From a filamentous cyanobacterium ESFC-1 (GTDB lineage: Bacteria > Cyanobacteriota > Cyanobacteriia > Cyanobacteriales > Spirulinaceae), in contig KB904821.1 of the NCBI GenBank assembly GCA_000380225.1, positions 4,949,159-5,013,158 on the forward strand: a stretch of DNA of 64,000 nt, written 5' to 3'. Positions 29,786 to 37,324 of this stretch are shown here, in pieces (position 1 is the first letter of the stretch; every line of letters begins with the position of its first letter). Below the pieces are notes generated by a model, which saw only the letters and a list, made by a program, of their open reading frames with translations, ran no database searches and was not told the DNA's origin. Made by a program: the position numbers and the translations under genes.

Positions 29786-30313
29786 ATGACAACAATGTGG
29801 TGCAAAATCAGACGCTTTTTTTCCGGGTTGCTACTGTTTTCAAGTTTAGTTTTACTCCTGTCTTTTCTCCTGGGGAATTTGCAGACTTCCCCCGCCCTTG
29901 CCGCCGTTTATTCCCATCGCGAAGCCCCCGGACAAATCCTGTATAAATCTCGCCATACCCTGCGAGATAATAACAGCAATCCCTGGCAAATTATTGTCTT
30001 TAAACAAATCAAACCCAACCGCGCAACTTCTACCAATCTCAGGTTAGTGGGCTTTCCCGGTACAGTGGAATTTGAGCATCCCCAACCCCTGAAAATCACC
30101 GCTAAAAGCCGTGACTTTCTCGCCGAAGATGTCTTCGCTCAAAAAGCCCCTGGTGCGAATGTGGGTCAATACAATGTTGCCACAGTTTTGCCACAACTCC
30201 GCTTAGGACAAACCGTGAAACTCGAAATTCCAGTTAAAAACGACTTTCCCCTGAGTCTTGCGGTTCCTTCTGAGGTTGTCTTGGAATGGAAAGAAATTGC
30301 TGGCAAAGATTAA
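29786..30313 (+). CDS. DUF3122 secreted protein
   Basis: The 175-residue protein has a signal peptide (about 1-38, ending near ALA) followed by AVYSHREAPGQILYKSRHTLRD, typical of the cyanobacterial DUF3122 family. Function is unknown. The rest is mostly beta-rich and ends with a hydrophobic strand near VVLEWKEI. It follows the haem protein gene by 28 bases in the same direction, and ATG 29795 is an alternative start. I infer a periplasmic or membrane-associated protein in the same unit. Confidence 0.8.
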   Translation: MTTMWCKIRRFFSGLLLFSSLVLLLSFLLGNLQTSPALAAVYSHREAPGQILYKSRHTLRDNNSNPWQIIVFKQIKPNRATSTNLRLVGFPGTVEFEHPQPLKITAKSRDFLAEDVFAQKAPGANVGQYNVATVLPQLRLGQTVKLEIPVKNDFPLSLAVPSEVVLEWKEIAGKD

Positions 30314-30412
30314 AAGTTTTCCTACAGTATCTTTATCAAAGGGTTAACATTTAAACCCAAATCGCAACATTTTTCTTAATTCACTCCCTCACAAATTCAA
30401 GAGATAAAAATC

Positions 30413-30811
30413 ATGAAAAACTTATTTTCTCCCGAATGGATGCAAGCCTATCAAGCCCAATGGAATCAAGACCAAGAACTTAAAGAAGCTTTAGCCCAAA
30501 TTCACTTTGACTCTAACATTGGTTACGGCTTTAAAAATGATGCTCATCCTCGCGGTGTAATTATTGTTCAAAATGGCGAAGTCATTGCCGCCGAACCTTA
30601 TCATAATCAACCTTTAAATTGGGATTTACGCGCCGATGAAAAAGATTGGCAGCAATGGTTAAAACGCGGAATTAAAATGATGGGATTAAGTACTGCTTAT
30701 GTCCAAGGAAAAATGAAATTTGCTGTAGGGGATTATACCGCGATGATCAAAGACCCCCGCATGGTCAAACCCTTTTTAAAAACCTTCGCGGTGATGGGTC
30801 AAGTGAGTTAA
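30413..30811 (+). CDS. SCP2 sterol-binding-like protein
   Basis: The 132-residue protein resembles the SCP-2 lipid-binding fold: IGYGFKNDAHPRGVIIVQNGEVIAAEP (about 45-70) and KFAVGDYTAMIKDPRMVKPFLKTFAV (about 105-128) match the conserved beta-sheet and C-terminal helix. It has no signal peptide. Its lipid or other ligand is unknown. It is the last gene of the co-directional sqr-arsR-DUF3365-DUF3122 set (99 bases after DUF3122). It is followed by a palindromic terminator at 30831. Confidence 0.7.
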   Translation: MKNLFSPEWMQAYQAQWNQDQELKEALAQIHFDSNIGYGFKNDAHPRGVIIVQNGEVIAAEPYHNQPLNWDLRADEKDWQQWLKRGIKMMGLSTAYVQGKMKFAVGDYTAMIKDPRMVKPFLKTFAVMGQVS

Positions 30812-30830
30812 TTTAATATTTGTGCTTATT

Positions 30831-30860
30831 ACCCCGGTTTTTCCCTTTAAACCGGGGTTT
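30831..30860. terminator. ACCCCGGTTT palindromic terminator
   Basis: The inverted repeat ACCCCGGTTT ... AAACCGGGGT (30831-30858) has an 8-base loop and a short T-run. It follows the last gene of the sulfide cluster. Related palindromes occur at 33158, 42192 and 62033. Confidence 0.65.
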
Positions 30861-30944
30861 CGACTACCTCATTACATCCCCATCCCCAAGCCGGGTTGAA
30901 TCAACCTTAAGAAATAGCCGACATCTCCCAACACTCGCCCATTT

Positions 30945-31802
30945 TTGGCGCACAATGGCAGTAAAAATATTCCTTTTTTTGAGCCTGTGAATACCATCAC
31001 TTCAGAAGCGCCCACCCCTTTCCCAACCGTCTACGGCCCGGTAAAATCATGGCGGTATGGGCGATCGCTCGGTATCGATCCCATTGGTGCAATCTCGACT
31101 TGTTCGTTTAACTGCGTTTACTGTCAACTCGGCGAAATCGAGTATCGTACCGACCAACGCCAGATTTTCGTACCCACAGCCACAATTATCAAAGATTTAC
31201 AAAGATTTGCGCCTTGGGACGTGGATGTAATCACTCTTAGTGGTAGCGGTGAACCCACCCTCGCGGCAAATTTGGGCGAAATCATTACAGAAATTCAAAA
31301 ACTAACCCAAAAACCCGTGATTGTTCTCACCAACGGCACATTACTGGGCGACCCGGCAGTGTGTCAAGCCTTGCAATCTGCCCAAGAAGTTGCCGTAAAA
31401 CTCGATGCAACCTACTCCGACCAACTCACCCGCATTAATCGCCCCCTTTCTGAATTAGACTGGGCAGAAATTTACACCGGAATCGAGCAATTTCGCTCAT
31501 TTTATCCGGGGAAACTGAGTTTACAAACCATGATTTTAAGTCCGTGGCAAAAAGCGCAACAGCAAATTTATTGCCATATCGTCCGCAAAATTCAGCCCGA
31601 CACCATTCAACTCAACACTCCCACTCGTCCCAAACCTTTGATGCGTCAACTGGATGGCCGCGGCAACCATACCCCAGGGGAATCTCGTTCCTATCCGGTA
31701 CACCACCTGAAATCTGTCAGCAGCGACGTTTTACAGGGGCTTGCCGCCATGATTCAGCAAGAAACGGGGGTTTCTACCCGTATCGCTCCGCAGCCTTCTT
31801 AG
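30945..31802 (+). CDS. Radical SAM protein
   Basis: The 4Fe-4S motif CSFNCVYCQ (CxxxCxxC) is near residue 53 of the 285-residue frame, followed by the glycine-rich SGSGEPTLA for SAM binding. The form YGPVKSWRYGRSLGIDPIGA...TCSFNCVYCQLG resembles the archaeal/bacterial wybutosine-type and other small radical SAM proteins. The substrate is unknown. The frame begins at TTG 30945; GTG 30987 is a likelier start because conserved sequence begins at PTVYGPV. The stop TAG lies inside an AGGCAGT heptamer-like repeat. Confidence 0.8.
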   Translation: MAHNGSKNIPFFEPVNTITSEAPTPFPTVYGPVKSWRYGRSLGIDPIGAISTCSFNCVYCQLGEIEYRTDQRQIFVPTATIIKDLQRFAPWDVDVITLSGSGEPTLAANLGEIITEIQKLTQKPVIVLTNGTLLGDPAVCQALQSAQEVAVKLDATYSDQLTRINRPLSELDWAEIYTGIEQFRSFYPGKLSLQTMILSPWQKAQQQIYCHIVRKIQPDTIQLNTPTRPKPLMRQLDGRGNHTPGESRSYPVHHLKSVSSDVLQGLAAMIQQETGVSTRIAPQPS

Positions 31803-31844
31803 GCAGTGGGCAGCGCGTGCTGTGGGCAATGGGCAGTAGAATTT

Positions 31845-31921
31845 GTAGGTTGGGTAGAACAAAGTGAAACTCAACACCAAATAAAGGTTTTGTTGGGTTT
31901 CGTGACCTCAACCCAACCTAC
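31845..31921. repeat. 77-bp palindromic element
   Basis: The ends GTAGGTTGGGT ... ACCCAACCTAC are perfect inverted repeats. The interior also pairs (GTGAAACTCAACA ... TGTTGGGTTTCGTGA). A half-copy of the same sequence, GGGTAGAACGAAGTGAAACCC, is at about 24284. Confidence 0.7.
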
Positions 31922-31950
31922 GAGGCTGATAACTGATAACTGGTAACTGA
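31922..31950. repeat. TGATAAC heptamers before the OYE gene
   Basis: Several TGATAAC/TGGTAAC units run directly into the ATG of the OYE gene, whose first bases ATGACTGA continue the pattern. Confidence 0.65.
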
Positions 31951-31951
31951 A

Positions 31952-33058
31952 ATGACTGACCTTGCCTTGCTACAACCGTTAGAAATTGGTGATTTACTTT
32001 TAAAAAATCGCGTTGTTCTTGCTCCTCTGACGCGATCGCGAGCGGGACAAGAACGCCTGGCGAATGCTTTAATGGCTCAATACTACGCCCAACGTGCCAA
32101 CGCCGGACTACTCATTACCGAAGCGACTGTGATTTCTCATCAAGCCATTGGTTGGCTCGAATCCCCCGGCATTTATACCGAAGCGCAAACCGAATCGTGG
32201 CAACAAGTTACAGAAGCCGTCCACGCCCAAGATACGCCGATTTTCCTGCAACTGTGGCACACCGGACGGGCTTCTCACTCCAGCTTTCAACCGAACAATC
32301 AACTCCCCGTCGCACCTTCGGCGATTGCCATTCAGGACGACGACGGCATTCATACACCCCTAGGCAAAAAGCCCTATGAAACCCCCAGAGCCTTAGAAAC
32401 CGATGAAATCCCCGGCATTGTCGAAGATTACCGTCGTGCGGCTCACAATGCCTTACAAGCGGGATTTGATGGGGTGGAGATACATGGGGCTAACGGCTAT
32501 CTGATCGACCAGTTTCTTCAGTCTAAAACGAATCAGAGAAGCGATCGCTACGGCGGCATTCTCGAAAATCGCTACCGCTTTCTTAAAGAAATTGTTGAGG
32601 CGATTTTGACCGTATTTCCAGCCCATCGGATTGGGGTGCGACTTTCCCCGAATGGGTCGTTTAACGATATGGGTTCCCCGGATTATCGCGAAATTTTCTT
32701 TTATGTGGCCGAAAAACTCAATGCTTATGACCTCGGTTATCTGCACATTGTAGACGGCCTCGGTTTTGGTTTCCATGAGTTAGGTCAGCCCATGACTCTC
32801 GATAACTTTCGCCCAGTTTTCGACAGTCCCCTCATGGGCAACTGCGGCTATGACCAAGATGCCGCCGAAGCTGCCATCCAAGACGACCAAGCTGACCTTA
32901 TCGCCTTTGGTCGTCCCTACATCAGCAACCCCGATTTAGCTCAACGTTTTGCCCACGGTTGGCCGCTCAATCCCTACGATGATATGACTTATTGGTATTC
33001 TGGCGGCGCAAAAGGTTATACCGATTATCCAACTTATTCCGAATCTCAAGCCAGTTAA
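31952..33058 (+). CDS. Old-yellow-enzyme family ene-reductase
   Basis: This 368-residue FMN enzyme (NADPH-dependent alkene reductase, OYE/NemA family) has LAPLTRSRA near the N-terminus, QLWHTGRASH and the active-site block GFDGVEIHGANGYLIDQFLQSKTNQRSDRYGG. The later FVR-like LAFGRPYISNPDLAQRF binds phosphate of FMN. It reduces activated C=C bonds of electrophiles; the physiological substrate is not clear. It is monocistronic and convergent with the next gene. Its start codon directly follows a heptamer array. Confidence 0.94.
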   Translation: MTDLALLQPLEIGDLLLKNRVVLAPLTRSRAGQERLANALMAQYYAQRANAGLLITEATVISHQAIGWLESPGIYTEAQTESWQQVTEAVHAQDTPIFLQLWHTGRASHSSFQPNNQLPVAPSAIAIQDDDGIHTPLGKKPYETPRALETDEIPGIVEDYRRAAHNALQAGFDGVEIHGANGYLIDQFLQSKTNQRSDRYGGILENRYRFLKEIVEAILTVFPAHRIGVRLSPNGSFNDMGSPDYREIFFYVAEKLNAYDLGYLHIVDGLGFGFHELGQPMTLDNFRPVFDSPLMGNCGYDQDAAEAAIQDDQADLIAFGRPYISNPDLAQRFAHGWPLNPYDDMTYWYSGGAKGYTDYPTYSESQAS

Positions 33059-33076
33059 CGCCATTATCCTGGGATT

Positions 33077-33119
33077 GCCCTCACCCCAAACCCCTCTCCC
33101 AAGTAGGGCGAGGGGCTTA
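33077..33119. repeat. CCCTCACCCC-type dispersed repeat
   Basis: CCCTCACCCCAAACCCCTC ... GAGGGGC inverted repeat, related to 3786 and 7310, in the gap after the OYE stop. Confidence 0.55.
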
Positions 33120-33157
33120 ATGCTCTATCCACACCACTCCTCAACCGTCCTACAGCT

Positions 33158-33190
33158 AAAACCCCGGTTTTTTCAACAAACCGGGGTTTT
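33158..33190. terminator. Bidirectional palindromic terminator
   Basis: A perfect 13-bp inverted repeat, AAAACCCCGGTTT/AAACCGGGGTTTT, with a 7-base loop and A/T-runs on both sides lies between the convergent OYE and radical SAM genes. Confidence 0.75.
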
Positions 33191-33210
33191 GGAATTAAAG
33201 GAATTTGAAC

Positions 33211-34791
33211 CTAAGAAATCGCGGCCATTTGCTTGCGAATTTCCGTGTTATCTTCCATCGGTGCAGTTAAAGCTTCTTCGAGGTCAGCCCGTCCGAGTTT
33301 TTCTTCGAGAATCTTCATCACTTCTCGGCCAAAATCATTGGGGTTTTGTTGCCAGGCTTGTAAGCAAACTTCCCCGAAAAATGACCCTAAAGGTTCGGGA
33401 TTCCAGAGTAACTTTTTCGCCGTCCAGGGCATCAAACTCATGGGATTGTAACCGGGTTTGAGGATGTCGTTTTTGAGGGCGTAACCTTCAAGATGGGTAT
33501 GGGGTTGTAAGCCAATAAAGAAGATCGCAGGCTCGACTTTATCGGCTCCAAAAACTTCTTCTAAGGCGCGATGATAGGCAATAGTTTGGCGAATGGTCTC
33601 GAAGGTTTCGTCAATAACATTAAAGGAATAGTTGACGGAAACAATATCGTTAAATCCGGCAGCTTTGAGGTCGCGGCAGTTTTGCAAAACCGTCCGCAGA
33701 TTGTAGCCCATCCGCATTTTACGCACCAATTCTTGAGAGCCACTGGTAATGCCGATCTCAAAGTAGTTCATCCCCGTTTGAACCATTAAATCGCAGAGTT
33801 CGGGGGTGAGGTTATCGGCGCGGATATAAGCCGCCCAGTGAATGTCTGTCATGCCAGAATCTACGATTTTTTGCAGCAATTCCACGGCATCGTCGATGAA
33901 TTTGCGAGCTGGGATAAACTGGGCATCGGTAAACCAGAAGTTGCGAATACCGCGATCGTATAATTGGCGCATTTCTTTGACTACTTCATCGGCGGGATTA
34001 ATGCGGACTTGCTTGCCTTCGACGACGGTATAAATGCAGTAGCAGCAGTTGTGGGGGCAGCCTCGTTTGGTTTGTACGCCGATGTAAAAGTCGTTTTCTT
34101 GGAGATAATAGTTGAATTCTGGCCAAATTTGGGCGATATAGTCGTAATCGCAGGCGGTTTTCTCCATAGGGGTGGGAAATTCGTGGATCATGCGATCGCG
34201 CGGTTGGTTTTCTCCGACGACATAACAACGCTCGCTGCTAATGTCTTCCCCCCGCAATAATTTCTCTAACAGGGTTTCCCCTTCTCCGACGGAAACAATG
34301 GTGTTTTTCGGCAGTAAGTTTTGCATCTGCTCGTAAAATACACTCACTGCACCACCCCCAACTACAGCCCTCGCTTCGGGATTGTAGCGGCGCGATCGCG
34401 TCAAACCCCTTTGAATTAAGCCCCGATTGCGCCATAATTCGCCATAATAAGCCGTCGCGACCTTTAAACCGCCGATCGCCCCCCGCAGTTTTTTCAGGGG
34501 GTTTTTGGCGTAATACACCTCAAAGGCATTTTGTAGAGGATTTCCCCCACGGCCCCCCACGGGGGCATAAATTTGAATATCTCGCCAAGAAAAGACTAAC
34601 AGCGTCGGCTGAAACTCATCAACGGCACGGTCTAGGGCTTGGTTAAACTCCAAGGGGGGAACGGTTCCGAGATCGAAAATGCGTTGTTGTACCCCCGGAA
34701 ATTGTTTGTGCAGATGATCGGCCAAGTAAACCACACCAATGGGAAAGATTGGGTTACAGGGAAGGCGGACAAAAAGGACTTTCTGCATCAT
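33211..34791 (-). CDS. B12-binding-type radical SAM protein
   Basis: The 526-residue protein has an N-terminal B12-binding-like region (about 1-200, LLVFSWRDIQI and AVVGGGAVSV) and a radical SAM domain with RGCPHNCCYCIYT (CxxxCxxC, about 240-250). The SAM glycine motif equivalents follow. Cyanobacterial homologues are sometimes annotated as photosystem II high-light acclimation radical SAM proteins; I cannot verify this here. The substrate is unknown. Its upstream region (34792-35212) is long and carries no recognised gene. Start ATG 34791 could also be ATG 34788. Confidence 0.88.
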   Translation of the reverse strand: MMQKVLFVRLPCNPIFPIGVVYLADHLHKQFPGVQQRIFDLGTVPPLEFNQALDRAVDEFQPTLLVFSWRDIQIYAPVGGRGGNPLQNAFEVYYAKNPLKKLRGAIGGLKVATAYYGELWRNRGLIQRGLTRSRRYNPEARAVVGGGAVSVFYEQMQNLLPKNTIVSVGEGETLLEKLLRGEDISSERCYVVGENQPRDRMIHEFPTPMEKTACDYDYIAQIWPEFNYYLQENDFYIGVQTKRGCPHNCCYCIYTVVEGKQVRINPADEVVKEMRQLYDRGIRNFWFTDAQFIPARKFIDDAVELLQKIVDSGMTDIHWAAYIRADNLTPELCDLMVQTGMNYFEIGITSGSQELVRKMRMGYNLRTVLQNCRDLKAAGFNDIVSVNYSFNVIDETFETIRQTIAYHRALEEVFGADKVEPAIFFIGLQPHTHLEGYALKNDILKPGYNPMSLMPWTAKKLLWNPEPLGSFFGEVCLQAWQQNPNDFGREVMKILEEKLGRADLEEALTAPMEDNTEIRKQMAAIS

Positions 34792-35212
34792 GCTTAAGCT
34801 TTTATTAAGAGTTTTTTACTAAGTTAGTAAGAGCTTTTGTATTAGGGAGTAATCGCAAATATTACAAAACCCTGTAAAAAAAAATGTCATATAACTTAAC
34901 CTTAACGCAATAATCCCAGTTATTCACCGAAAAGATCGCTTTAAAAGCGGCTGAAGCCGCTAGTATCAAATCTAACAATTTTGCTTAAGACGGCAAAATG
35001 AAAGCAATTAAGGCAAAACAACATGAAAAACAGTGCGGTCTCATTTTTACGACTTTATTCTTTTATTTTCGTCAATTATTGCTGGTTTTAACTTCCGAAA
35101 CCCTAGGAAATTTTGTGGGATTAGTAGTCAGATTTACAGCAATTCGGGATCGCTGAGTGTTAGCTTAGGAGTGTAATAGCAAACTTATATAGTCGAAAAG
35201 CAACATTTAACT
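34792..35212. other. Intergenic region upstream of DUF1830
   Basis: It is AT-rich with one small hairpin, AGCGGC-TGAA-GCCGCT at about 34944. I find no ORF or RNA gene; it probably holds the divergent promoters of the radical SAM and DUF1830 genes. Confidence 0.4.
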
Positions 35213-35521
35213 ATGGCACAAATTTTTGATCCCGTTCCTGAAAGCGCAATTAATCCCCTTCTTTGCTGCTATGTCAATGCCACTAGCCAAATCCAAGTGG
35301 TTCGCATCACCAATATTGCTAATTGGTATTTTGAACGGGTTGTTTTTCCGGGTCAACGTTTAGTATTTGAGACAGTTCGTACTGCGCTATTAGAAATTCA
35401 TACAGGAATGATGGCAAGTGCCATCATATCGGATACAATTCCTTGCGAGCGTTTATGTATCAACGAAAGTTTAGACGCTGAAGATGAGTCTTCTGAACCC
35501 GTCGCTGCGGCGATGTGCTAA
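35213..35521 (+). CDS. DUF1830 protein
   Basis: The 102-residue protein belongs to DUF1830, a small family restricted mainly to cyanobacteria: LLCCYVNATSQIQVVRITNIANWYFER and VVFPGQRLVFE are its signature. The function is unknown. Its 3' end meets the right end of a decayed IS605-type element. The last residues and stop (AAAMC, then TAA) lie at the junction, so the C-terminus may have been altered by insertion. Confidence 0.85.
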   Translation: MAQIFDPVPESAINPLLCCYVNATSQIQVVRITNIANWYFERVVFPGQRLVFETVRTALLEIHTGMMASAIISDTIPCERLCINESLDAEDESSEPVAAAMC

Positions 35522-35960
35522 ATCGTGAAGTACCCAACGCCAACGCTTTACTTTTGGCGTGGGCTTCCTGTTTCACTGACAATTGCCTCTACCAGAAACC
35601 GTTTCTAGCTTTGGTCTTACATCGTCTCCACAGGCTAAAACGCCACTTCCTGGCGCTAAAAAATAGTCACGCCAATTCTCAAGCCGCATCGTTATTGATT
35701 TCGCTCAACAATGATTGTGAGTCATACCGCCTGATCTTTAGGTTCTCAAACACTTCGGACTTGGTTTTCGTCTACTAGCTTGCGTGAAAGCCAGTGATGA
35801 GAATCTAGTCGGTGATAGACTGTTATTAGTATATCGCCAAAAAGTAAGTCTTTGGGTCGCGATTCATCCCGTCGCCAACGTTCCTTATGGCGCGGGTCTT
35901 CTCGCGACCTTAAGATAAATTTTTTTAACCTCTTGGGGTAGTTCATCCCGAACTACCCCA
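35521..35960 (-). mobile_element. Decayed IS200/IS605-type element with tnpB remnant
   Basis: Read on the minus strand, the element starts with a perfect 10-bp hairpin GGGGTAGTTC...GAACTACCCC (35935-35959). Next is a nested hairpin, GGTCGCGA/TCGCGACC enclosing CCCG-CGCCA/TGGCG-CGGG (35855-35909). It then has tnpB-like coding pieces and ends in a right-end hairpin with ACGCCAA...TTGGCGT (35537-35560). The order (left-end hairpin, tnpB, right-end hairpin with guide-RNA scaffold) is that of IS605-type elements. tnpA is absent and most of tnpB is deleted, so it is immobile on its own. Confidence 0.65.
35577..35800 (-). pseudogene. tnpB fragments (RNA-guided endonuclease remnant)
   Basis: Two translated pieces are recognisable. 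LSRKLVDENQV (about 35757-35790) matches the segment before the RuvC-II region of TnpB. VLACGDDVRPKLETVSGR (about 35590-35645) matches the C-terminal tail of cyanobacterial TnpB proteins, which usually continues SVKQEA; here that continuation is in another frame. Between them the frame is broken and the RuvC and zinc-finger core is missing. No functional protein is possible. Confidence 0.65.
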
Positions 35961-36048
35961 TCAAACTTAATATGCCATTGGTCTTTTGTCGTTCGTTCCT
36001 GCCGCGCTGATAAAATAGACTCAATTCTGCATTTGAGTTGATTTCGTT

Positions 36049-36483
36049 TTGCATCTTCCCTCTTTTCTTTGGCTTTGGAAAATCGCCGCTTGGTCGATGG
36101 GTTTGTCCATCACTGCTTATGCGATTCTTGCGGTTTCCGGCTTTTGGCTGTTTAATCGTCGTACCCAAAACCGTCCTCGTCCTGATTGGCTGCGCCCTCT
36201 GCACTACAGTATGGGCGGGATCATGGCGATTTTAGTCTTAATTCTCTTGGGGATTGGTTTGGTGGGGACGGTGGGGCATTTTGGCAGTTTGGGTCATTCT
36301 CCCCATTTGGCCGCCGGTTTGATTGTGGTGGCGCTGGTAGCGGTGTCGGTGTGGAGTGCCACGCAGATTAATCAAAAACCTTGGGCGCGATCGCTCCATA
36401 TTAGCATCAATTCCATTCTCTTTTTCGCCTTTGCGTGGGTGTCTTGGAGTGGTTGGCTGGTCGTGCAGAAGTACCTGTCTTAA
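36049..36483 (+). CDS. DUF4079 membrane protein
   Basis: The 144-residue protein has four hydrophobic segments (about 8-32, 50-75, 85-103 and 117-140) and matches DUF4079, a cyanobacterial/plastid family related to cytochrome b561-like membrane proteins. His residues in LHYSMGG, HSPHLAAG and LHISINS sit near membrane ends, as in haem-b ligands, but haem binding is unproven. The start is a TTG at 36049 because the frame is closed 15 bases upstream. Its stop shares TTAA with the convergent lepB stop. Confidence 0.8.
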   Translation: MHLPSFLWLWKIAAWSMGLSITAYAILAVSGFWLFNRRTQNRPRPDWLRPLHYSMGGIMAILVLILLGIGLVGTVGHFGSLGHSPHLAAGLIVVALVAVSVWSATQINQKPWARSLHISINSILFFAFAWVSWSGWLVVQKYLS

Positions 36484-37145
36484 TCGTCGTTTTGGGAATG
36501 GAGAAAAGTATCTGAAGACGGGATCGGTGGCACTTCTTGGTTTAACCCTCCTGCCCGTTGGGGTGGCCAAAAACGCACCGCAGCCCGTCCCAAAATCTTA
36601 TCTGCTGGGACGACTCCCCAACAGCGACTATCGTAACTACCAGAGCGATTATCCCCTAAAACAAGGTAGGAATCGGGCGGAATAGTCACGGGTTGGCTGA
36701 GATAAGGCGTTTTTTCCGGCTGAATGACGTAACACAAATCTAAATCGGTAAATTCCCCGGCGAGGAGATAATCTTCCTCTAACAGTTCGCCGTTGATATA
36801 GACTCCACCCTCTTGTAACGTTACCGTTTCCCCCGGTAAGCCCACAACGCGCTTAATCAAGGTCGGGCCGATATTTTCTGCTTCTAATGCCGCCGGGGGA
36901 TAAAATACGATCGCGTCCCCCCGTCGAGGGGGATGAAAGCGATAGCTTATCTTTTCGATCATCAGGCGATCGTTAATGGCTAACGTTGGTAACATCGACC
37001 CAGAGGGAATATAGCGGGCTTCAGCGACAAAACTGCGGATTCCTACGGCTAAAACCAAACTTAATCCTACAGTTTTGAGAATTTCTGGCCCCAGACGGGG
37101 CGATCGCCGTTTAAAAATCGGCGTGTAGTATCGGGGTGATTGCAT
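36480..37145 (-). CDS. lepB: Signal peptidase I
   Basis: This membrane-bound Ser/Lys protease removes signal peptides of exported proteins. The most likely start is ATG 37145 (221 residues, MQSPRYYTP); the frame also contains an upstream TTG at 37193. A single N-terminal membrane anchor (VGLSLVLAVGIRSFV) is followed by the catalytic motif PSGSMLPTL, the Lys motif IKRVVGLPGE, and SRCWGVVPADKILGRA near the C-terminus. shc lies upstream in the same direction with a gap of about 180 bases. The stop codon overlaps that of the convergent DUF4079 gene. Confidence 0.94.
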   Translation of the reverse strand: MQSPRYYTPIFKRRSPRLGPEILKTVGLSLVLAVGIRSFVAEARYIPSGSMLPTLAINDRLMIEKISYRFHPPRRGDAIVFYPPAALEAENIGPTLIKRVVGLPGETVTLQEGGVYINGELLEEDYLLAGEFTDLDLCYVIQPEKTPYLSQPVTIPPDSYLVLGDNRSGSYDSRCWGVVPADKILGRAAVRFWPPQRAGGLNQEVPPIPSSDTFLHSQNDD

Positions 37146-37324
37146 CTTATGGTAACGATAAGACTGCGATTTACGATTTCTTAAATCTAGCAAGAGAGTC
37201 TCAAAACAGGATAAGGTGTGCGATCGCGCTATTCCTAATTTAGCTTGAAATTCTCAAAAGGTTATCTCAATCGGGGATGCTAGAAATCGCCAACAACCCA
37301 TAACCCCCAATCAACCCCAAAAAA

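Noticed and set aside
35515-35778. Plus-strand frame after DUF1830
   Set aside because: Covers the IS605 remnant; antisense to tnpB fragments.
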